A stretch of DNA of 64,000 bases, from NCBI GenBank assembly GCA_035565975.1, contig DATMRT010000098.1, forward strand, positions 3,046 through 67,045, in the 5' to 3' direction. A program made the translations under genes and the position numbers. Position 1 is the first letter of the stretch. Each line of letters opens with the position of its first letter. The notes under the pieces were generated by a model, which was given only the letters and a program-made list of their open reading frames with translations, was not told the origin of the DNA and made no database searches. This document shows, one piece after another, positions 16,350 through 31,013 of this stretch. This stretch comes from Ga0077530 sp035565975 (lineage in GTDB: Bacteria > Pseudomonadota > Alphaproteobacteria > Rhizobiales > Hyphomicrobiaceae).

Positions 16350-18398
16350 ATGAGCAACACCATACGCAAAGACGACGACGATACCTACGAGAGCAAGGCA
16401 GCGGCCTTCGAGGCCGCGGACGATATCCCGATCAATCCCGACACAGAGCGCAGCATCGGCGCCGTTATCGCGCGCCGCTTCAGCCGCCGCGAAATGCTGA
16501 AGGGCAGTCTCGGCGTGACCGCGGCCGCGACGCTGTTCGGCGCGAGCGCCATCTCTGCGGGACGGGCCTCGGCCGAGATCCCCAATCCTGCTGAAGCCGT
16601 ATTCGAGGAACTTGCCAGCGGCGTCGACGAGCGTCACCACGTCGCCGCAGGATACGAGGCCGACATCCTGCTTCGCTGGGGCGACGCGCTCTTTCCGGGC
16701 ATGGCGCCGTTCGATCCGCACAAACTGACGGCCGAGGAGCAGGCACGCCGCTTCGGCTACAACAACGACTATGTTGCCTTTTTCCCGCTCGGCGACACGG
16801 GCGGCCGCGGCCTGCTCTGCGTCAACCATGAGTACGCAAGCCCCGAGGTCATGTTTCCTGGCATCAATCGCGTAAGCCGAAGCGACTTCTCTCGGATCAC
16901 AGAGGCGCATGTGGGCGTCGAGATGGCGGCACATGGCGTCAGCGTCGTCGAGATCACGCGTGACGGCCAGCGCTGGTATCCCGTGCTCGACAGCCGGTAC
17001 AATCGGCGCATCACCGCCTCGACGCCGATGACCATCGACGGCCCGGCCGCCGGCCATCCCCGCCTGAAAACCGCCGCCGATCCAAGCGGCACCCGCGTGC
17101 TCGGCACATTCAACAACTGCGCCGGCGGGAACACGCCGTGGGGCACGTATCTCACCACCGAGGAGAACTTTCACGGCTATTTCTGGACGGACGCCACGAC
17201 CGCCGACGGAAAGCCGAACCTGCGCGGCCACGGTGGCCCCGAGGCCAAAAGCTATGCGCGCTATCGCATCCCGAGCAACTGGTATAGCTGGGGCCGCTAT
17301 GATCCGCGCTTCAATATCGACAAGGAGCAGAACGAAGCGAACCGCTTCGGCTGGATCGTCGAGATCGACCTGACCGATCCCAATTCGACGCCGGTGAAGC
17401 ACACGGCACTCGGGCGCTTCAGCCACGAGGGGGCTTCGTGCGTCATCAACGGCGACGGCCGCGTCGTTCTCTACTCCGGCGACGATGCGGTCTTCGAGTT
17501 CATCTATCGCTTCGTCAGCAAGGAGCGCTATCGCCCGGACGATCGCGCCCACAACATGCGTCTTCTTTCAGAAGGCACGCTGTCCGTCGCGCGCTTCAAT
17601 GAGGACGGCACGCTCGACTGGTTGCCGCTCGTCTTCGGCGAAGGCCCGCTGACGCCGGAGAACGGCTTCCACTCGCAGGCTGACGTGGTGATCGACGCGC
17701 GCATCGCTGGCGACCTGCTCAAGGCAACGCCAATGGATCGCCCGGAGGATATTGATCCGAGCCCGATGGCGGGTCCGGGCGCCGGCAAGGTCTATGCGAT
17801 GCTGACGAACAATTCGCGACGCAAGAAAGGTGACGAGAACGCCGCCAATCCGCGCGCCGAGAACGCCTTTGGTCACATCGTCGAGATGACGGCGCCGGAC
17901 AAGGATCATGCCGCCGCCCGCTTCACCTGGGATCTGCTCGTCAAATGCGGCGATCCGAACATCGCCGAGGTCGGCGCCATGTGGAACCCGGCGACGAGCG
18001 CGGACGGCTGGTTCAGCTCGCCCGACAATTGCGCGTTCGATACCGACGGGCGACTGTGGGTGACGACCGACCAGGGCTCGTCATGGCCGAAGACGGGCAA
18101 AGCCGATGGCCTCTATGCCGTCGACACGGAGGGCGCGGAACGCGGCAAGTCGCGTCTATTCTTTCGCGCGCCCGTCGGAGCGGAGGTTTGCGGACCTTAT
18201 TTCACGCCCGACGGCGAGACGCTGTTCGTCGCCGTGCAGCATCCAGGGACCGACGGCGTGCGCGCGTGGAAGCCGTTCGGCCGCGCCTCGACGTTCGAAG
18301 ACCCCGCCACGCGCTGGCCGGACTTCAATGCGAACATGCCGCCGCGGCCCTCCGTGCTCGCCATCCGCCGCACGGGTGGCGGACGCATCGGCAGTTGA
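16350..18398 (+). CDS. PhoX-like (DUF839) phosphatase, Tat-exported
   Basis: 682 residues from ATG 16350. After about 50 polar residues comes a twin-arginine signal (RRFSRREMLKGSLGV, then a hydrophobic stretch to GRASA), so it is probably exported folded through Tat. The body matches the DUF839/PhoX beta-propeller family: NHEYASPEVMFPG, NNCAGGNTPWGTYLTTEENF, FSHEGASCVINGDGR and PDNCAFDTDGRLWV. PhoX enzymes are Ca/Fe-dependent alkaline phosphatases of the periplasm. No Pho-box was identified upstream. It converges with the exporter gene with a 5-base gap. Confidence 0.9.
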   Translation: MSNTIRKDDDDTYESKAAAFEAADDIPINPDTERSIGAVIARRFSRREMLKGSLGVTAAATLFGASAISAGRASAEIPNPAEAVFEELASGVDERHHVAAGYEADILLRWGDALFPGMAPFDPHKLTAEEQARRFGYNNDYVAFFPLGDTGGRGLLCVNHEYASPEVMFPGINRVSRSDFSRITEAHVGVEMAAHGVSVVEITRDGQRWYPVLDSRYNRRITASTPMTIDGPAAGHPRLKTAADPSGTRVLGTFNNCAGGNTPWGTYLTTEENFHGYFWTDATTADGKPNLRGHGGPEAKSYARYRIPSNWYSWGRYDPRFNIDKEQNEANRFGWIVEIDLTDPNSTPVKHTALGRFSHEGASCVINGDGRVVLYSGDDAVFEFIYRFVSKERYRPDDRAHNMRLLSEGTLSVARFNEDGTLDWLPLVFGEGPLTPENGFHSQADVVIDARIAGDLLKATPMDRPEDIDPSPMAGPGAGKVYAMLTNNSRRKKGDENAANPRAENAFGHIVEMTAPDKDHAAARFTWDLLVKCGDPNIAEVGAMWNPATSADGWFSSPDNCAFDTDGRLWVTTDQGSSWPKTGKADGLYAVDTEGAERGKSRLFFRAPVGAEVCGPYFTPDGETLFVAVQHPGTDGVRAWKPFGRASTFEDPATRWPDFNANMPPRPSVLAIRRTGGGRIGS

Positions 18399-18403
18399 GA
18401 ACT

Positions 18404-19924
18404 CTACTTCTTCGGGTTCCGCAGCAGCAGCACCAGCGGCACCGATACCGCAGCCGCAGCCGTATAGAGCCCGAAGGCGTTGAGATGCGCGATCATCGCG
18501 GCCTGCCGGGAAATCTCGCCCGACAAGCGCGCAAGCGACGTCGGGCTCGACGTATCGAGAGGGCCGACCGCCCACGGCAGCGCGAGCGTACGGTTGTAGG
18601 GTGATATCAGCTCCGAGAGCACGGCGTAGTTCACGCCCGTCGAGCGCACGACCTCGGCAACGCAGACGGAGATGAAGAGGCTCGCGCCGATGTTGCGCAG
18701 GAGGTGATAGACGGCGGTCGCCTCGGGCATCTTCTCGCGGGGCATATTGGCGAAGGTGACGAGCGTCAGCGCGACGACGATGATGCCGGAAGAAAGCCCC
18801 TGGATCGCGCCGTTCATGGCGAGTTCGAAGGGCGAGACGTTCAGATCGATCCGCATGAGCCAGATGCCGGCAATGAGCTGCAGCATGAAGCCAACGCCGA
18901 CGCTGATGCGCGGGTCGAGGCGCGAGAGGAAGATCACGGCAAAAAATCCGAGCAGACCACCGAGCCCCCGCGAGCCGACGACTTGGCCGACCAGCACATC
19001 GGGAAATCCCATGTAGACGCGCATGAGCGGCGGCAGCAGCACCATGGGCGTGAAGTTCAACATGCCGAAGATGGCGATGAGCGCGAGCCCGAGGCTGTAA
19101 TTGCGGTCGAGCAGCAGGCGCAGATCGAGAAAGGGCCGGCGCGAGGTGAGGCTGTGCGCGAGAAAAAGATAGAACGAGACCGCCGAGATAAAGAGCGTCA
19201 TGCGGATCTCGGTCGACTCCAGCCAATCGAGCCGCTGGCCTCGCGAAAGCGCAAGCTGAAGGCCGCCGATTGCGACCGAGAGCAGGATGAAGCCGATCCA
19301 GCTCAGATATACGGGACCGCGTGCGCGGTCCGGCGGCAGGGTTACGGAGAGGCCGAGCGTCGCCGCCACACCGACGGGAATGAGCAGGAAGAACGCCCAG
19401 CGCCAATTGAGGATTTCGGCAAGATATCCGCCCAGCGCCGGCCCGATGATTGGTCCCATGACGACGCCCATACCGTAGATGCCGAGCACCATGCGGTGCT
19501 GGCGCGGCGGAAACGTATCGAGCAGGATGGTCTGTGCGAGCGGCACGCACGGCGCGCCGGCCGCGCCCTGCACGATGCGCCAGAATATCTGCTCTTCGAG
19601 CGTCGTCGCGAAGCCGCAGAGCGCTGTCGCGAACGTGAATATTCCCGTCGACCAGATCATCACGGTGCTGCGCCCGAAGCGCGCCGTGAGCCACCCCGTC
19701 ATCGGCATGGCTATGGCGGTCGCCAGGATGTTGAACGTCATCGTCCAGGAAACTTCGTCGGGCGTCGCCGAAAAGCTCCCCTGCATCTGCGGCAGCACGG
19801 TCGAGGCGACGAGGATGGAGCTGAAATAGAGAGCCACCGACAGCATCGCCGAAATGAGAATGAGGATGCGCCGCGATGCGCCCATCTCCGTCTCGATCGC
19901 GGGACTGTCGGTTGTATCGGTCAT
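18404..19924 (-). CDS. MFS multidrug exporter, DHA2 (EmrB/QacA) family
   Basis: 506 residues from ATG 19924. About 14 membrane helices, with the DHA2-type motif WTMTFNILATAIAMPMTGWLTARFGR and motif C-like GMGVVMGPIIGPALGGYL. It is a proton-driven exporter of drugs or other small amphipathic molecules. EmrB proteins normally work with an EmrA periplasmic adaptor, but no adaptor gene is next to it. Divergent from the hydroxyacid dehydrogenase with a 210-base gap. Confidence 0.9.
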   Translation of the reverse strand: MTDTTDSPAIETEMGASRRILILISAMLSVALYFSSILVASTVLPQMQGSFSATPDEVSWTMTFNILATAIAMPMTGWLTARFGRSTVMIWSTGIFTFATALCGFATTLEEQIFWRIVQGAAGAPCVPLAQTILLDTFPPRQHRMVLGIYGMGVVMGPIIGPALGGYLAEILNWRWAFFLLIPVGVAATLGLSVTLPPDRARGPVYLSWIGFILLSVAIGGLQLALSRGQRLDWLESTEIRMTLFISAVSFYLFLAHSLTSRRPFLDLRLLLDRNYSLGLALIAIFGMLNFTPMVLLPPLMRVYMGFPDVLVGQVVGSRGLGGLLGFFAVIFLSRLDPRISVGVGFMLQLIAGIWLMRIDLNVSPFELAMNGAIQGLSSGIIVVALTLVTFANMPREKMPEATAVYHLLRNIGASLFISVCVAEVVRSTGVNYAVLSELISPYNRTLALPWAVGPLDTSSPTSLARLSGEISRQAAMIAHLNAFGLYTAAAAVSVPLVLLLRNPKK

Positions 19925-20134
19925 TCTGCCTGATAGGGGGTGCGGGGCGAGGCCTATCCGTAGGCTGCCGGGCAATGGGGCACAACGCCTGCGGGCGCGG
20001 CGTGCCCTGCGATAGACGCGCCTCATCCGCGCCAAAGGTGCGGCTTGTCCGGACAGGCAAGCGGGAGGATAGTACCGATCCCCTATCCGGAGCCTCGGAC
20101 TCCCAACCAAATCCACCTCGAGGAGCGCCCTTCC

Positions 20135-21109
20135 ATGACCACCACGTTGCCGCGGATCGTGCTCGTGCCGCCGTCAGCCAAGACGGGAGAGCTCGCGCAG
20201 CAGCTCGCGCCCTCCGGCTTCGAACTGGTGCTGGCGCCGGAGAGCGGCGCCGAGCTGACGAATGCGGTCGGCAGCGCCGAGTACATGGTGTGCTATCCGA
20301 ACGTGAAGATGCCGGCGGCCTTCTACAAGGCCGCGCCGAAGCTCAAACTCGTCCAGCTCCTGAGTGCCGGCTACGATGCGGTGGACATCGACGCCGCGGG
20401 CGCGGCCGGCGTGCCGGTCTGCAATAACGGCGGCGCCAATGCGATCTCGGTCGCCGAGCACGCCATCATGCTCATGCTTACCGTCTCCCGCCGCGTGATC
20501 TGGCAGCACGGCAGCGTCAAAGGCGGCCGCTGGCGCGGCAACGGCCCGGCGCCCACCATGTACGAGCTCTACGACAAGACGCTCGGCATCGTCGGGCTCG
20601 GCACGATCGGCAAGAAGGTCGCGCGCCTCGCCCGCGCCTTCGGCATGAAGATCGTCTATTTCGACATCCGTCGCCTCACCGAGGATGAGGAGGACGCTAT
20701 CGGCGTCAAGTTCCGCCTGCTCAAGGAGCTGCTCCGCGTGAGCGATTTCGTCTCGCTGAACGTGCCGCTCAATGCTTCGACGCGCCACATCATCGGCGCG
20801 GGCGAGCTGGCGCTCATGAAGCCGACGGCCATCCTCGTGAACACCAGCCGCGGGCCTGTCATCGACGAGGTTGCCCTCACGAAGGTGCTGAGCGAGGGCA
20901 AGATCTTCGGCGCCGGCCTCGACGTGTTCGACCAGGAGCCGCCGCCGGCCAACAATCCCCTCCTCCAGCTCGACAACGTGGTCCTGACGGCCCATTTCGC
21001 GGGACCGACCTCGGACAACCACGTCGCCCGCTTCCGCAACGCCTTCGACAACATTCAGCGGGTGGCGCGCGGCGAGCGACCGCTATGGGTGGTGCCGGAG
21101 CTGTTGTAG
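20135..21109 (+). CDS. D-isomer specific 2-hydroxyacid dehydrogenase
   Basis: 324 residues from ATG 20135, with GAGGAG at about 20119. NAD-binding GLGTIGKKVARLARA, arginine in NTSRGPVIDE, glutamate in DVFDQEPP and histidine in LTAHFAGPT are the family's catalytic and binding residues. It interconverts 2-ketoacids and D-2-hydroxyacids (for example glyoxylate, hydroxypyruvate or phosphoglycerate); the exact substrate is not evident. It stands alone between two divergent or convergent neighbours. Confidence 0.9.
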   Translation: MTTTLPRIVLVPPSAKTGELAQQLAPSGFELVLAPESGAELTNAVGSAEYMVCYPNVKMPAAFYKAAPKLKLVQLLSAGYDAVDIDAAGAAGVPVCNNGGANAISVAEHAIMLMLTVSRRVIWQHGSVKGGRWRGNGPAPTMYELYDKTLGIVGLGTIGKKVARLARAFGMKIVYFDIRRLTEDEEDAIGVKFRLLKELLRVSDFVSLNVPLNASTRHIIGAGELALMKPTAILVNTSRGPVIDEVALTKVLSEGKIFGAGLDVFDQEPPPANNPLLQLDNVVLTAHFAGPTSDNHVARFRNAFDNIQRVARGERPLWVVPELL

Positions 21110-21114
21110 CTCAC

Positions 21115-21381
21115 TCAGTCGTCCTTGCTGCTGCCGCCTGCGGGGCGGTTGGCGAGCATGAGCGCTGCGCCGGCGGACAGACTGCCGAACGTCCCCATCA
21201 TGCCGCTGAAGAAAAGGAAGCCGGTGAGCCACGGCTCATTGGACGCGGCCAGCAATTGCCGGAGGCCAAGCGCCCCGGTAGCGATCAATACTGCGGCTGT
21301 GACGGCGCCTGCGACGACACCGACCAAGGCATTGACGATTATGAACCGCACGAGCGGCGGCACGCCCTCAGGGGTGGCCAT
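21115..21381 (-). CDS. Small two-helix membrane protein
   Basis: 88 residues from ATG 21381, preceded by AGGAG eight bases upstream. Two hydrophobic helices (FIIVNALVGVVAGAVTAAVL and WLTGFLFFSGMMGTFGSLSA) and a polar C-terminus. I do not recognise a named family. Convergent with the hydroxyacid dehydrogenase, five bases apart. Confidence 0.7.
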   Translation of the reverse strand: MATPEGVPPLVRFIIVNALVGVVAGAVTAAVLIATGALGLRQLLAASNEPWLTGFLFFSGMMGTFGSLSAGAALMLANRPAGGSSKDD

Positions 21382-21924
21382 CGGCTCTGCTCCTGAACTC
21401 GGCGAGGCCCGGCGCTGCCGCGTAAGGGCCTGCGGAAGCACAACTTTATTGTCGCCCGTTTACCACGCGGCGGCGCGGGATGCGAGAAGTGGGGGCTGCG
21501 GCACTTCCGTTCCGGGCCACGGCAATTTTTGCTGCGCTGCCGATAAAATTGGCATTCCCAAGGCCGACTAGGTCAGCTATGCTGTCCTTTGTGCGGATTG
21601 ACTGCTCGAACCGCCCGACACGCGCCGCCAGCATTCCCTTTCCAGGCGCGCAAGATCCGGGGGGCGTGACATCCGCGCTGTGGGGTAAGGCCAAAGTCGT
21701 TCGCGCACGCCTTTTCGGTTGGCCCGCTGCATGTCCGAGCCGGAAGACATGCGCGGCAGCAGGTGCACCGCGACCGAGGCTCGACCCGCCCCACGCCATC
21801 GCCGAAATGAGCCCCGTTCGCCCCCGCTTTGGGCGCACGTTGGCTGAGCTTCGGTCGTGACATGGAGCACGCGGCGCCGTAACAGTGGGCCGCGGGCCGC
21901 GAGCAGCGATTGGGACCAGAGACC
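21382..21924. other. 543-base intergenic region upstream of gltB
   Basis: No open frame on either strand looks protein-like. The region should carry the gltB promoter. I looked for NtrC-type and sigma-54 sites (TGGCAC-N5-TTGC) and found none convincing; a short AT-rich patch lies at about 21528-21590. It is the largest non-coding gap in the window and could hold an untranslated leader or small RNA, but no structure stands out. Confidence 0.45.
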
Positions 21925-26733
<4,809 letters not shown>

Positions 26734-26737
26734 CGTC

Positions 26738-27319
26738 ATGAAGATCTATGGTGACGTCATCTCGGGCAACTGCCTGAAGGTGAAGTGGACGGCCGACGCC
26801 CTCGGCATCCCCTTCACCTGGGTGCCCGTCGACATTCTGAAGGGCGAGACGCGCACGTCCACCTACCTTGCGAAATTTCCGCAGGGGCAGGTGCCCGCCG
26901 TCGAGTTCGACGATGGGCGTACACTCGCCCAGTCGAACGCGATCATCCGCTATCTCGCGCGCGGTTCGCATCTGCTGCCGGACGACGGTTTCACGCAGGC
27001 GAAGGTGGACGAATGGCTCTTCTGGGAGCAGTACAGCCACGAGCCTTATGTCGCCGTCTGCCGCTTTCACATGAAGTACCTCGGCCGCTCGAAGAGCGAG
27101 CGTGACACCTGGCGCGTCGAGCGCGGCGAGAAGGCACTCGACTTGATCGAGCAGCAGCTTTCAAGGTCCGCTTTTCTCGCCGCGCCTGCACTGACGATCG
27201 CCGATATCGCCGTCGTCGCCTACACCCGCATGGCTGATGAGGGCGGCTTCGAACTCGACGAGCGACCACGAACGCGAAAATGGATCGCGCGCTGTGAAGA
27301 CAGCTTGCGCATCCACTGA
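26738..27319 (+). CDS. Glutathione S-transferase family protein between gltB and gltD
   Basis: 193 residues from ATG 26738, four bases after the gltB stop. The N-terminal thioredoxin-like domain has GNCLKVKWTADALGIPF, FPQGQVPAVEFDDG and the glutathione-contact LAQSNAIIRYLA; an alpha-helical C-terminal domain with LTIADIAVVAYT follows. It may conjugate or reduce electrophiles or disulfides; its substrate is unknown. Its place inside the glutamate synthase operon suggests co-expression, perhaps linking glutamate supply to glutathione use, but that is inference. Confidence 0.87.
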   Translation: MKIYGDVISGNCLKVKWTADALGIPFTWVPVDILKGETRTSTYLAKFPQGQVPAVEFDDGRTLAQSNAIIRYLARGSHLLPDDGFTQAKVDEWLFWEQYSHEPYVAVCRFHMKYLGRSKSERDTWRVERGEKALDLIEQQLSRSAFLAAPALTIADIAVVAYTRMADEGGFELDERPRTRKWIARCEDSLRIH

Positions 27320-27360
27320 CCCGCATCCGACAGTTTCACGCCGATCCGAAAGACATTGAA

Positions 27361-28806
27361 ATGGGCAAGATCACCGGCTTCATGGAGTTTGACCGCGCCG
27401 ACCGCGGCTATCGTCCGGTCGAAGAGCGGCTGAAGCACTATCGCGAGTTCGTCGAGCCGCTGCCTGAGAAGGATGTGAAGACACAGGCCGCCCGCTGCAT
27501 GGACTGCGGCATCCCCTACTGCCACAACGGCTGCCCGGTCAACAACCAGATCCCGGATTGGAACGACCTCGTCTATCAGGGCCAGTGGGCGACGGCGTCG
27601 CTCAATCTGCACTCGACGAACAACTTTCCCGAGGTCACGGGCCGCGTCTGCCCCGCGCCGTGCGAGGCCTCGTGCACGCTCAACATCGAGGATGTGCCGG
27701 TCACCATCAAGACGATCGAATACTCCATTGCCGAGCGCGCCTTCACCGACAACGGCAATCGGTGGGTACCGCAGCCGGCGGAGAAGAAGACGGGAAAGCG
27801 CGTCGCCATCATCGGCTCGGGCCCGGCCGGTCTCGCCGCCGCGCAGCAGCTCGCGCGTGCCGGCCACGAAGTGCATGTCTATGAGAAGAACGCCCATCCC
27901 GGCGGGCTACTCCGATATGGCATTCCCGACTTCAAGCTCGAGAAGACCGTCGTCGAGCGCCGCGTGAAGCAGATGGAAGCGGAAGGCGTCGTCTTTCACT
28001 GCAATACCCACGTCGGCAAGGACGTGACGATCGCGTCGCTCAAGAAGAAGCACGATGCCGTGCTGCTCACCGGCGGCTCGGAGCAGCCCTTCGACTTCTT
28101 CGCCAAGTCACCGGGGCGCGACCTCGACGGCATTCACTTCGCCATGGATTTCCTGCCGCAGCAGAATCGCCGCGTCTCCGGCGAGGGCGTCGCCGAGGGC
28201 ACCAAGGAGATCTCCGCCAAGGACAAGCACGTCATCGTCATCGGCGGCGGCGATACCGGCTCGGACTGTATCGGCACATCCTTCCGCCAGGGTGCGAAGT
28301 CCGTCACCCAGCTCGAGATCATGCCGCAGCCGCCGGCGAAGGAGAACAAGGCCCTCTCCTGGCCGCACTGGCCGCTCAAGCTGCGCATCTCCTCGAGCCA
28401 GGCCGAGGGGGCAAAGGTCGAGTATTCGATCTCGACGACCGGCTTCTCGGGCGAGAACGGCAAGGTCAAGAAGCTCCATTACACACGGGTCGACAGCAAG
28501 CTTCAGCCCATCCCCGGGTCCGAAGGCGCCCTCGACGCCGATCTCGTGCTGCTCGCCATGGGCTTCTCTGGGCCCATCGAGGGCGATGTCGTGAAGGAGA
28601 TGGATCTGCCCGTCGTTGCGCGCGGCCGCTTCAAGGGCCTCGAGGCCAATGACCGCGACTACCGCATTCGCGGCCGCGACAAGATCTTCGTCGCCGGCGA
28701 CATGCGCCGCGGCCAGAGCCTCGTCGTATGGGCCATCCGTGAGGGCCGGCAGGCGGCCGCCTCGATCGACCGCTACCTGATGAGCCGCACCGACCTGCCG
28801 CGCTGA
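27361..28806 (+). CDS. gltD: Glutamate synthase small subunit
   Basis: 481 residues. N-terminal cysteine clusters CMDCGIPYCHNGC and CPAPCEASC bind 4Fe-4S clusters; the FAD site is IIGSGPAGLAAAQQLARAG and the NADPH site VIGGGDTGSDCIG. It takes electrons from NADPH and passes them to GltB. The order gltB-gst-gltD is unusual only in the inserted gene. The next gene starts nine bases after the stop. Confidence 0.97.
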   Translation: MGKITGFMEFDRADRGYRPVEERLKHYREFVEPLPEKDVKTQAARCMDCGIPYCHNGCPVNNQIPDWNDLVYQGQWATASLNLHSTNNFPEVTGRVCPAPCEASCTLNIEDVPVTIKTIEYSIAERAFTDNGNRWVPQPAEKKTGKRVAIIGSGPAGLAAAQQLARAGHEVHVYEKNAHPGGLLRYGIPDFKLEKTVVERRVKQMEAEGVVFHCNTHVGKDVTIASLKKKHDAVLLTGGSEQPFDFFAKSPGRDLDGIHFAMDFLPQQNRRVSGEGVAEGTKEISAKDKHVIVIGGGDTGSDCIGTSFRQGAKSVTQLEIMPQPPAKENKALSWPHWPLKLRISSSQAEGAKVEYSISTTGFSGENGKVKKLHYTRVDSKLQPIPGSEGALDADLVLLAMGFSGPIEGDVVKEMDLPVVARGRFKGLEANDRDYRIRGRDKIFVAGDMRRGQSLVVWAIREGRQAAASIDRYLMSRTDLPR

Positions 28807-28815
28807 GAAATCCAC

Positions 28816-29325
28816 ATGCCCGCCACCCGGGAACAGCTCTTCGCGCGCCTCGCCGAGCTTGGCATCGCGACCGATACCGTCGAGCACGAGGCCGTCTTCA
28901 CGGTCGCCGAGAGCGATCGCCTGGAGCGCACGCTCCCCGGCGGGCACACCAAGAACCTCTTTCTCAAGGACGCCAAGGGCAAGCTTTTCCTCGTCGTCGC
29001 CGAGAGCCACACGCCCGTCGATCTCAAGAGCTTGCACAAGAAGATCGGCGCGGCACGCCTGAGCTTCGGCAAGCCCGAGCTGCTCATGGAGGTGCTCGGC
29101 GTCGCCGCCGGATCGGTCACGGCTTTGGCCCTCATTAACGATGATCAGAAGCGCGTGAGTGTGGTGGTGGACGAGCGCCTCATGGGCTATGAAAGGATCA
29201 ACTGCCATCCGCTGGTCAACACGGCGACGACGAGCCTCGCGCGCGACGATCTCTTGCGTTTCATGCGCGCCACCGGGCACGACCCTCTCGTCGTCTCCAT
29301 CGACGGACCCGGCGAGACCGGCTGA
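28816..29325 (+). CDS. Prolyl-tRNA editing protein (YbaK/ProX family)
   Basis: 169 residues of the single-domain YbaK/ProRS-INS fold: GGHTKNLFLKDAKGKLFLVV, then GKPELLMEVLGVAAGSVTALAL and NCHPLVNTATTSL. This branch, ProXp-ala / PrdX, removes alanine mischarged on tRNA-Pro, acting in trans. The conserved lysine in TKNLFL is present. It follows gltD within the same transcription block, and belongs functionally with the quality-control genes after it. Confidence 0.87.
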   Translation: MPATREQLFARLAELGIATDTVEHEAVFTVAESDRLERTLPGGHTKNLFLKDAKGKLFLVVAESHTPVDLKSLHKKIGAARLSFGKPELLMEVLGVAAGSVTALALINDDQKRVSVVVDERLMGYERINCHPLVNTATTSLARDDLLRFMRATGHDPLVVSIDGPGETG

Positions 29326-29348
29326 GGACCCGCGAAGGAGTTCGAAAT

Positions 29349-30260
29349 ATGGAATTCGGCCAGAACGCACCGGGGACCGCCGGCCCCGGCGGCGACGTGA
29401 TCAAGGACACCACGACGGCGGGTTTCATGAAGGACGTCATCGAGGCGTCCAAGGCCCAGCCCGTCATCGTCGACTTCTGGGCCCCCTGGTGCGGCCCCTG
29501 CAAGCAGCTCACGCCCGTGCTGGAAAAGGTCGTGCGCGGCGCGGGCGGCAAGGTACGGCTCGTGAAGATCAATATCGACGAGCACCCGGCCATCGCTCAG
29601 CAGCTTCGCGTGCAGTCGATCCCGACGGTCTACGCTTTCCTCGACGGGCGCCCTGTCGACGGCTTCGCGGGCGCACAGCCCGAGAGCCAGATCAAGGCCT
29701 TCGTCGACCGGCTCGTCGGTGATGCCGGCGCCGCGGACCTCGAGCACGCCATTGCCGAGGGCGAGAAGGCCTTCGAGGAAGGTGATCTCCAGACTGCGGC
29801 CGAGATCTTCGCCGCCGTGCTCCAGGAGGAGGCCGACAATATCAAGGCGCTCGCCGGTCTGGCGCGTTGCTATCTCCAGACGGGCGATCTCGAGCGCGCC
29901 GAGCAGACGCTCGCGCTCGCGCCGCCCGAGAAGCGCGACGCCGCTCCGCTGGCGAGCGTGCGCGCGGCGCTCGGTCTTGCCAAACGCGGCCAGCAGGGCG
30001 GCAACCTCGACGAGCTCAAGGCGAAGATCGAGGCCAATCCGGCCGATCATCAGGCGCGCATCGACCTCGCGACGGCACTCGCCGCGAGCGGCGAGAAGGA
30101 GGAAGCGGTCAGCCAGCTCCTCGAGAGTTTCCGCCGCGACCGCAAGTGGAATGAGGAAGCGGCGAGAAAGCAGCTCGTCGAACTCTTCGATGCCTGGGGA
30201 CCCAAGGACCCGGCGACGCTCGACGGCCGGCGCAGGCTGTCGTCGCTGCTGTTCTCGTGA
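29349..30260 (+). CDS. YbbN/CnoX-type thioredoxin-TPR co-chaperone
   Basis: 303 residues: a thioredoxin domain (about 20-125) with an intact active site WCGPC (C48, C51), then TPR-like helical repeats (about 130-300) with AEGEKAFEEGDLQTAAEIF. CnoX proteins bind misfolded or oxidised clients and hand them to DnaK or GroEL. E. coli YbbN lacks the first cysteine, while alphaproteobacterial members keep the redox pair, as here. Located directly before the LON-N protein, a conserved arrangement in this group. Confidence 0.9.
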   Translation: MEFGQNAPGTAGPGGDVIKDTTTAGFMKDVIEASKAQPVIVDFWAPWCGPCKQLTPVLEKVVRGAGGKVRLVKINIDEHPAIAQQLRVQSIPTVYAFLDGRPVDGFAGAQPESQIKAFVDRLVGDAGAADLEHAIAEGEKAFEEGDLQTAAEIFAAVLQEEADNIKALAGLARCYLQTGDLERAEQTLALAPPEKRDAAPLASVRAALGLAKRGQQGGNLDELKAKIEANPADHQARIDLATALAASGEKEEAVSQLLESFRRDRKWNEEAARKQLVELFDAWGPKDPATLDGRRRLSSLLFS

Positions 30261-30302
30261 TGTGAAAGCTGCGCGGCGAATGAGGCCGGCGGCAGGAGTG
30301 CG

Positions 30303-30992
30303 TTGCGCGTGAGCTTTCTCGAGCAATACCGTTCGCCATCTGATTTGCCGGCGCGTATTCCGGTGTTCCCGCTGCTCGGCGCGATCGCCCTTCCGCGCAC
30401 GACCCTGCCGCTCAATGTATTCGAGCCGCGTTATCTCACCATGATCGACGACGTGCTCCGCGGTGAAAGGATCGTCGGTATCATCCAGCCGACCGGCGAT
30501 GGCGGATCGACCGGTTCGCCATCTTCGCGCACCGCGCCCCTGCAGGCCGTCGGATGCGCAACGCGCCTCTCGGCCTTCCAGGAGCAGTCCGACGGCCGCC
30601 TTCTCATCACGTTGACCGGCATCTGCCGCTTCGACGTCTCCGGCGAGGCCGAGAGCGATACGCCCTACCGGAAACTCTCTGTCGCGTACGATCGATTTGC
30701 CGATGATCTCGTCGCTGCGCGCGGTGCCGAGGACGTGCCCCGCGCGCGTCTCCTCGCGGTGCTGCAACGCTATCTCCAGGCACGCAATCTCAAGCCTGAC
30801 TGGGAAGCCATCGAGCAGTCGGAGAACGAGGACCTCGTGAACGGTCTCGCCATCGCCGGCCCGTTCGCGCCACCCGAGAAGCAGGCCCTGCTGGAGGCTT
30901 CGACACTTGCCGATCGTGCCGCGGCGCTCATTGCGCTGGCCGAGATGGAGCTTGCAAGTCCGGCCGGCAAGCCGGGCTCGCGCCTCCAATAG
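30303..30992 (+). CDS. LON-substrate-binding (LON-N) domain protein
   Basis: 229 residues from TTG 30303, five bases after AGGAG; GTG 30309 is an alternative start. It is the N-terminal domain of Lon protease standing alone: RIPVFPLLGAIALPRTTLPLNVFEPRY and the DGRLLITLTGICRF segment. No ATPase or protease domain is present. Its role may be substrate recognition. It follows the YbbN-like gene and precedes a Trm112-like protein. Confidence 0.85.
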   Translation: MRVSFLEQYRSPSDLPARIPVFPLLGAIALPRTTLPLNVFEPRYLTMIDDVLRGERIVGIIQPTGDGGSTGSPSSRTAPLQAVGCATRLSAFQEQSDGRLLITLTGICRFDVSGEAESDTPYRKLSVAYDRFADDLVAARGAEDVPRARLLAVLQRYLQARNLKPDWEAIEQSENEDLVNGLAIAGPFAPPEKQALLEASTLADRAAALIALAEMELASPAGKPGSRLQ

Positions 30993-31013
30993 CCGAGAGG
31001 AGTGGCGCCTGTC

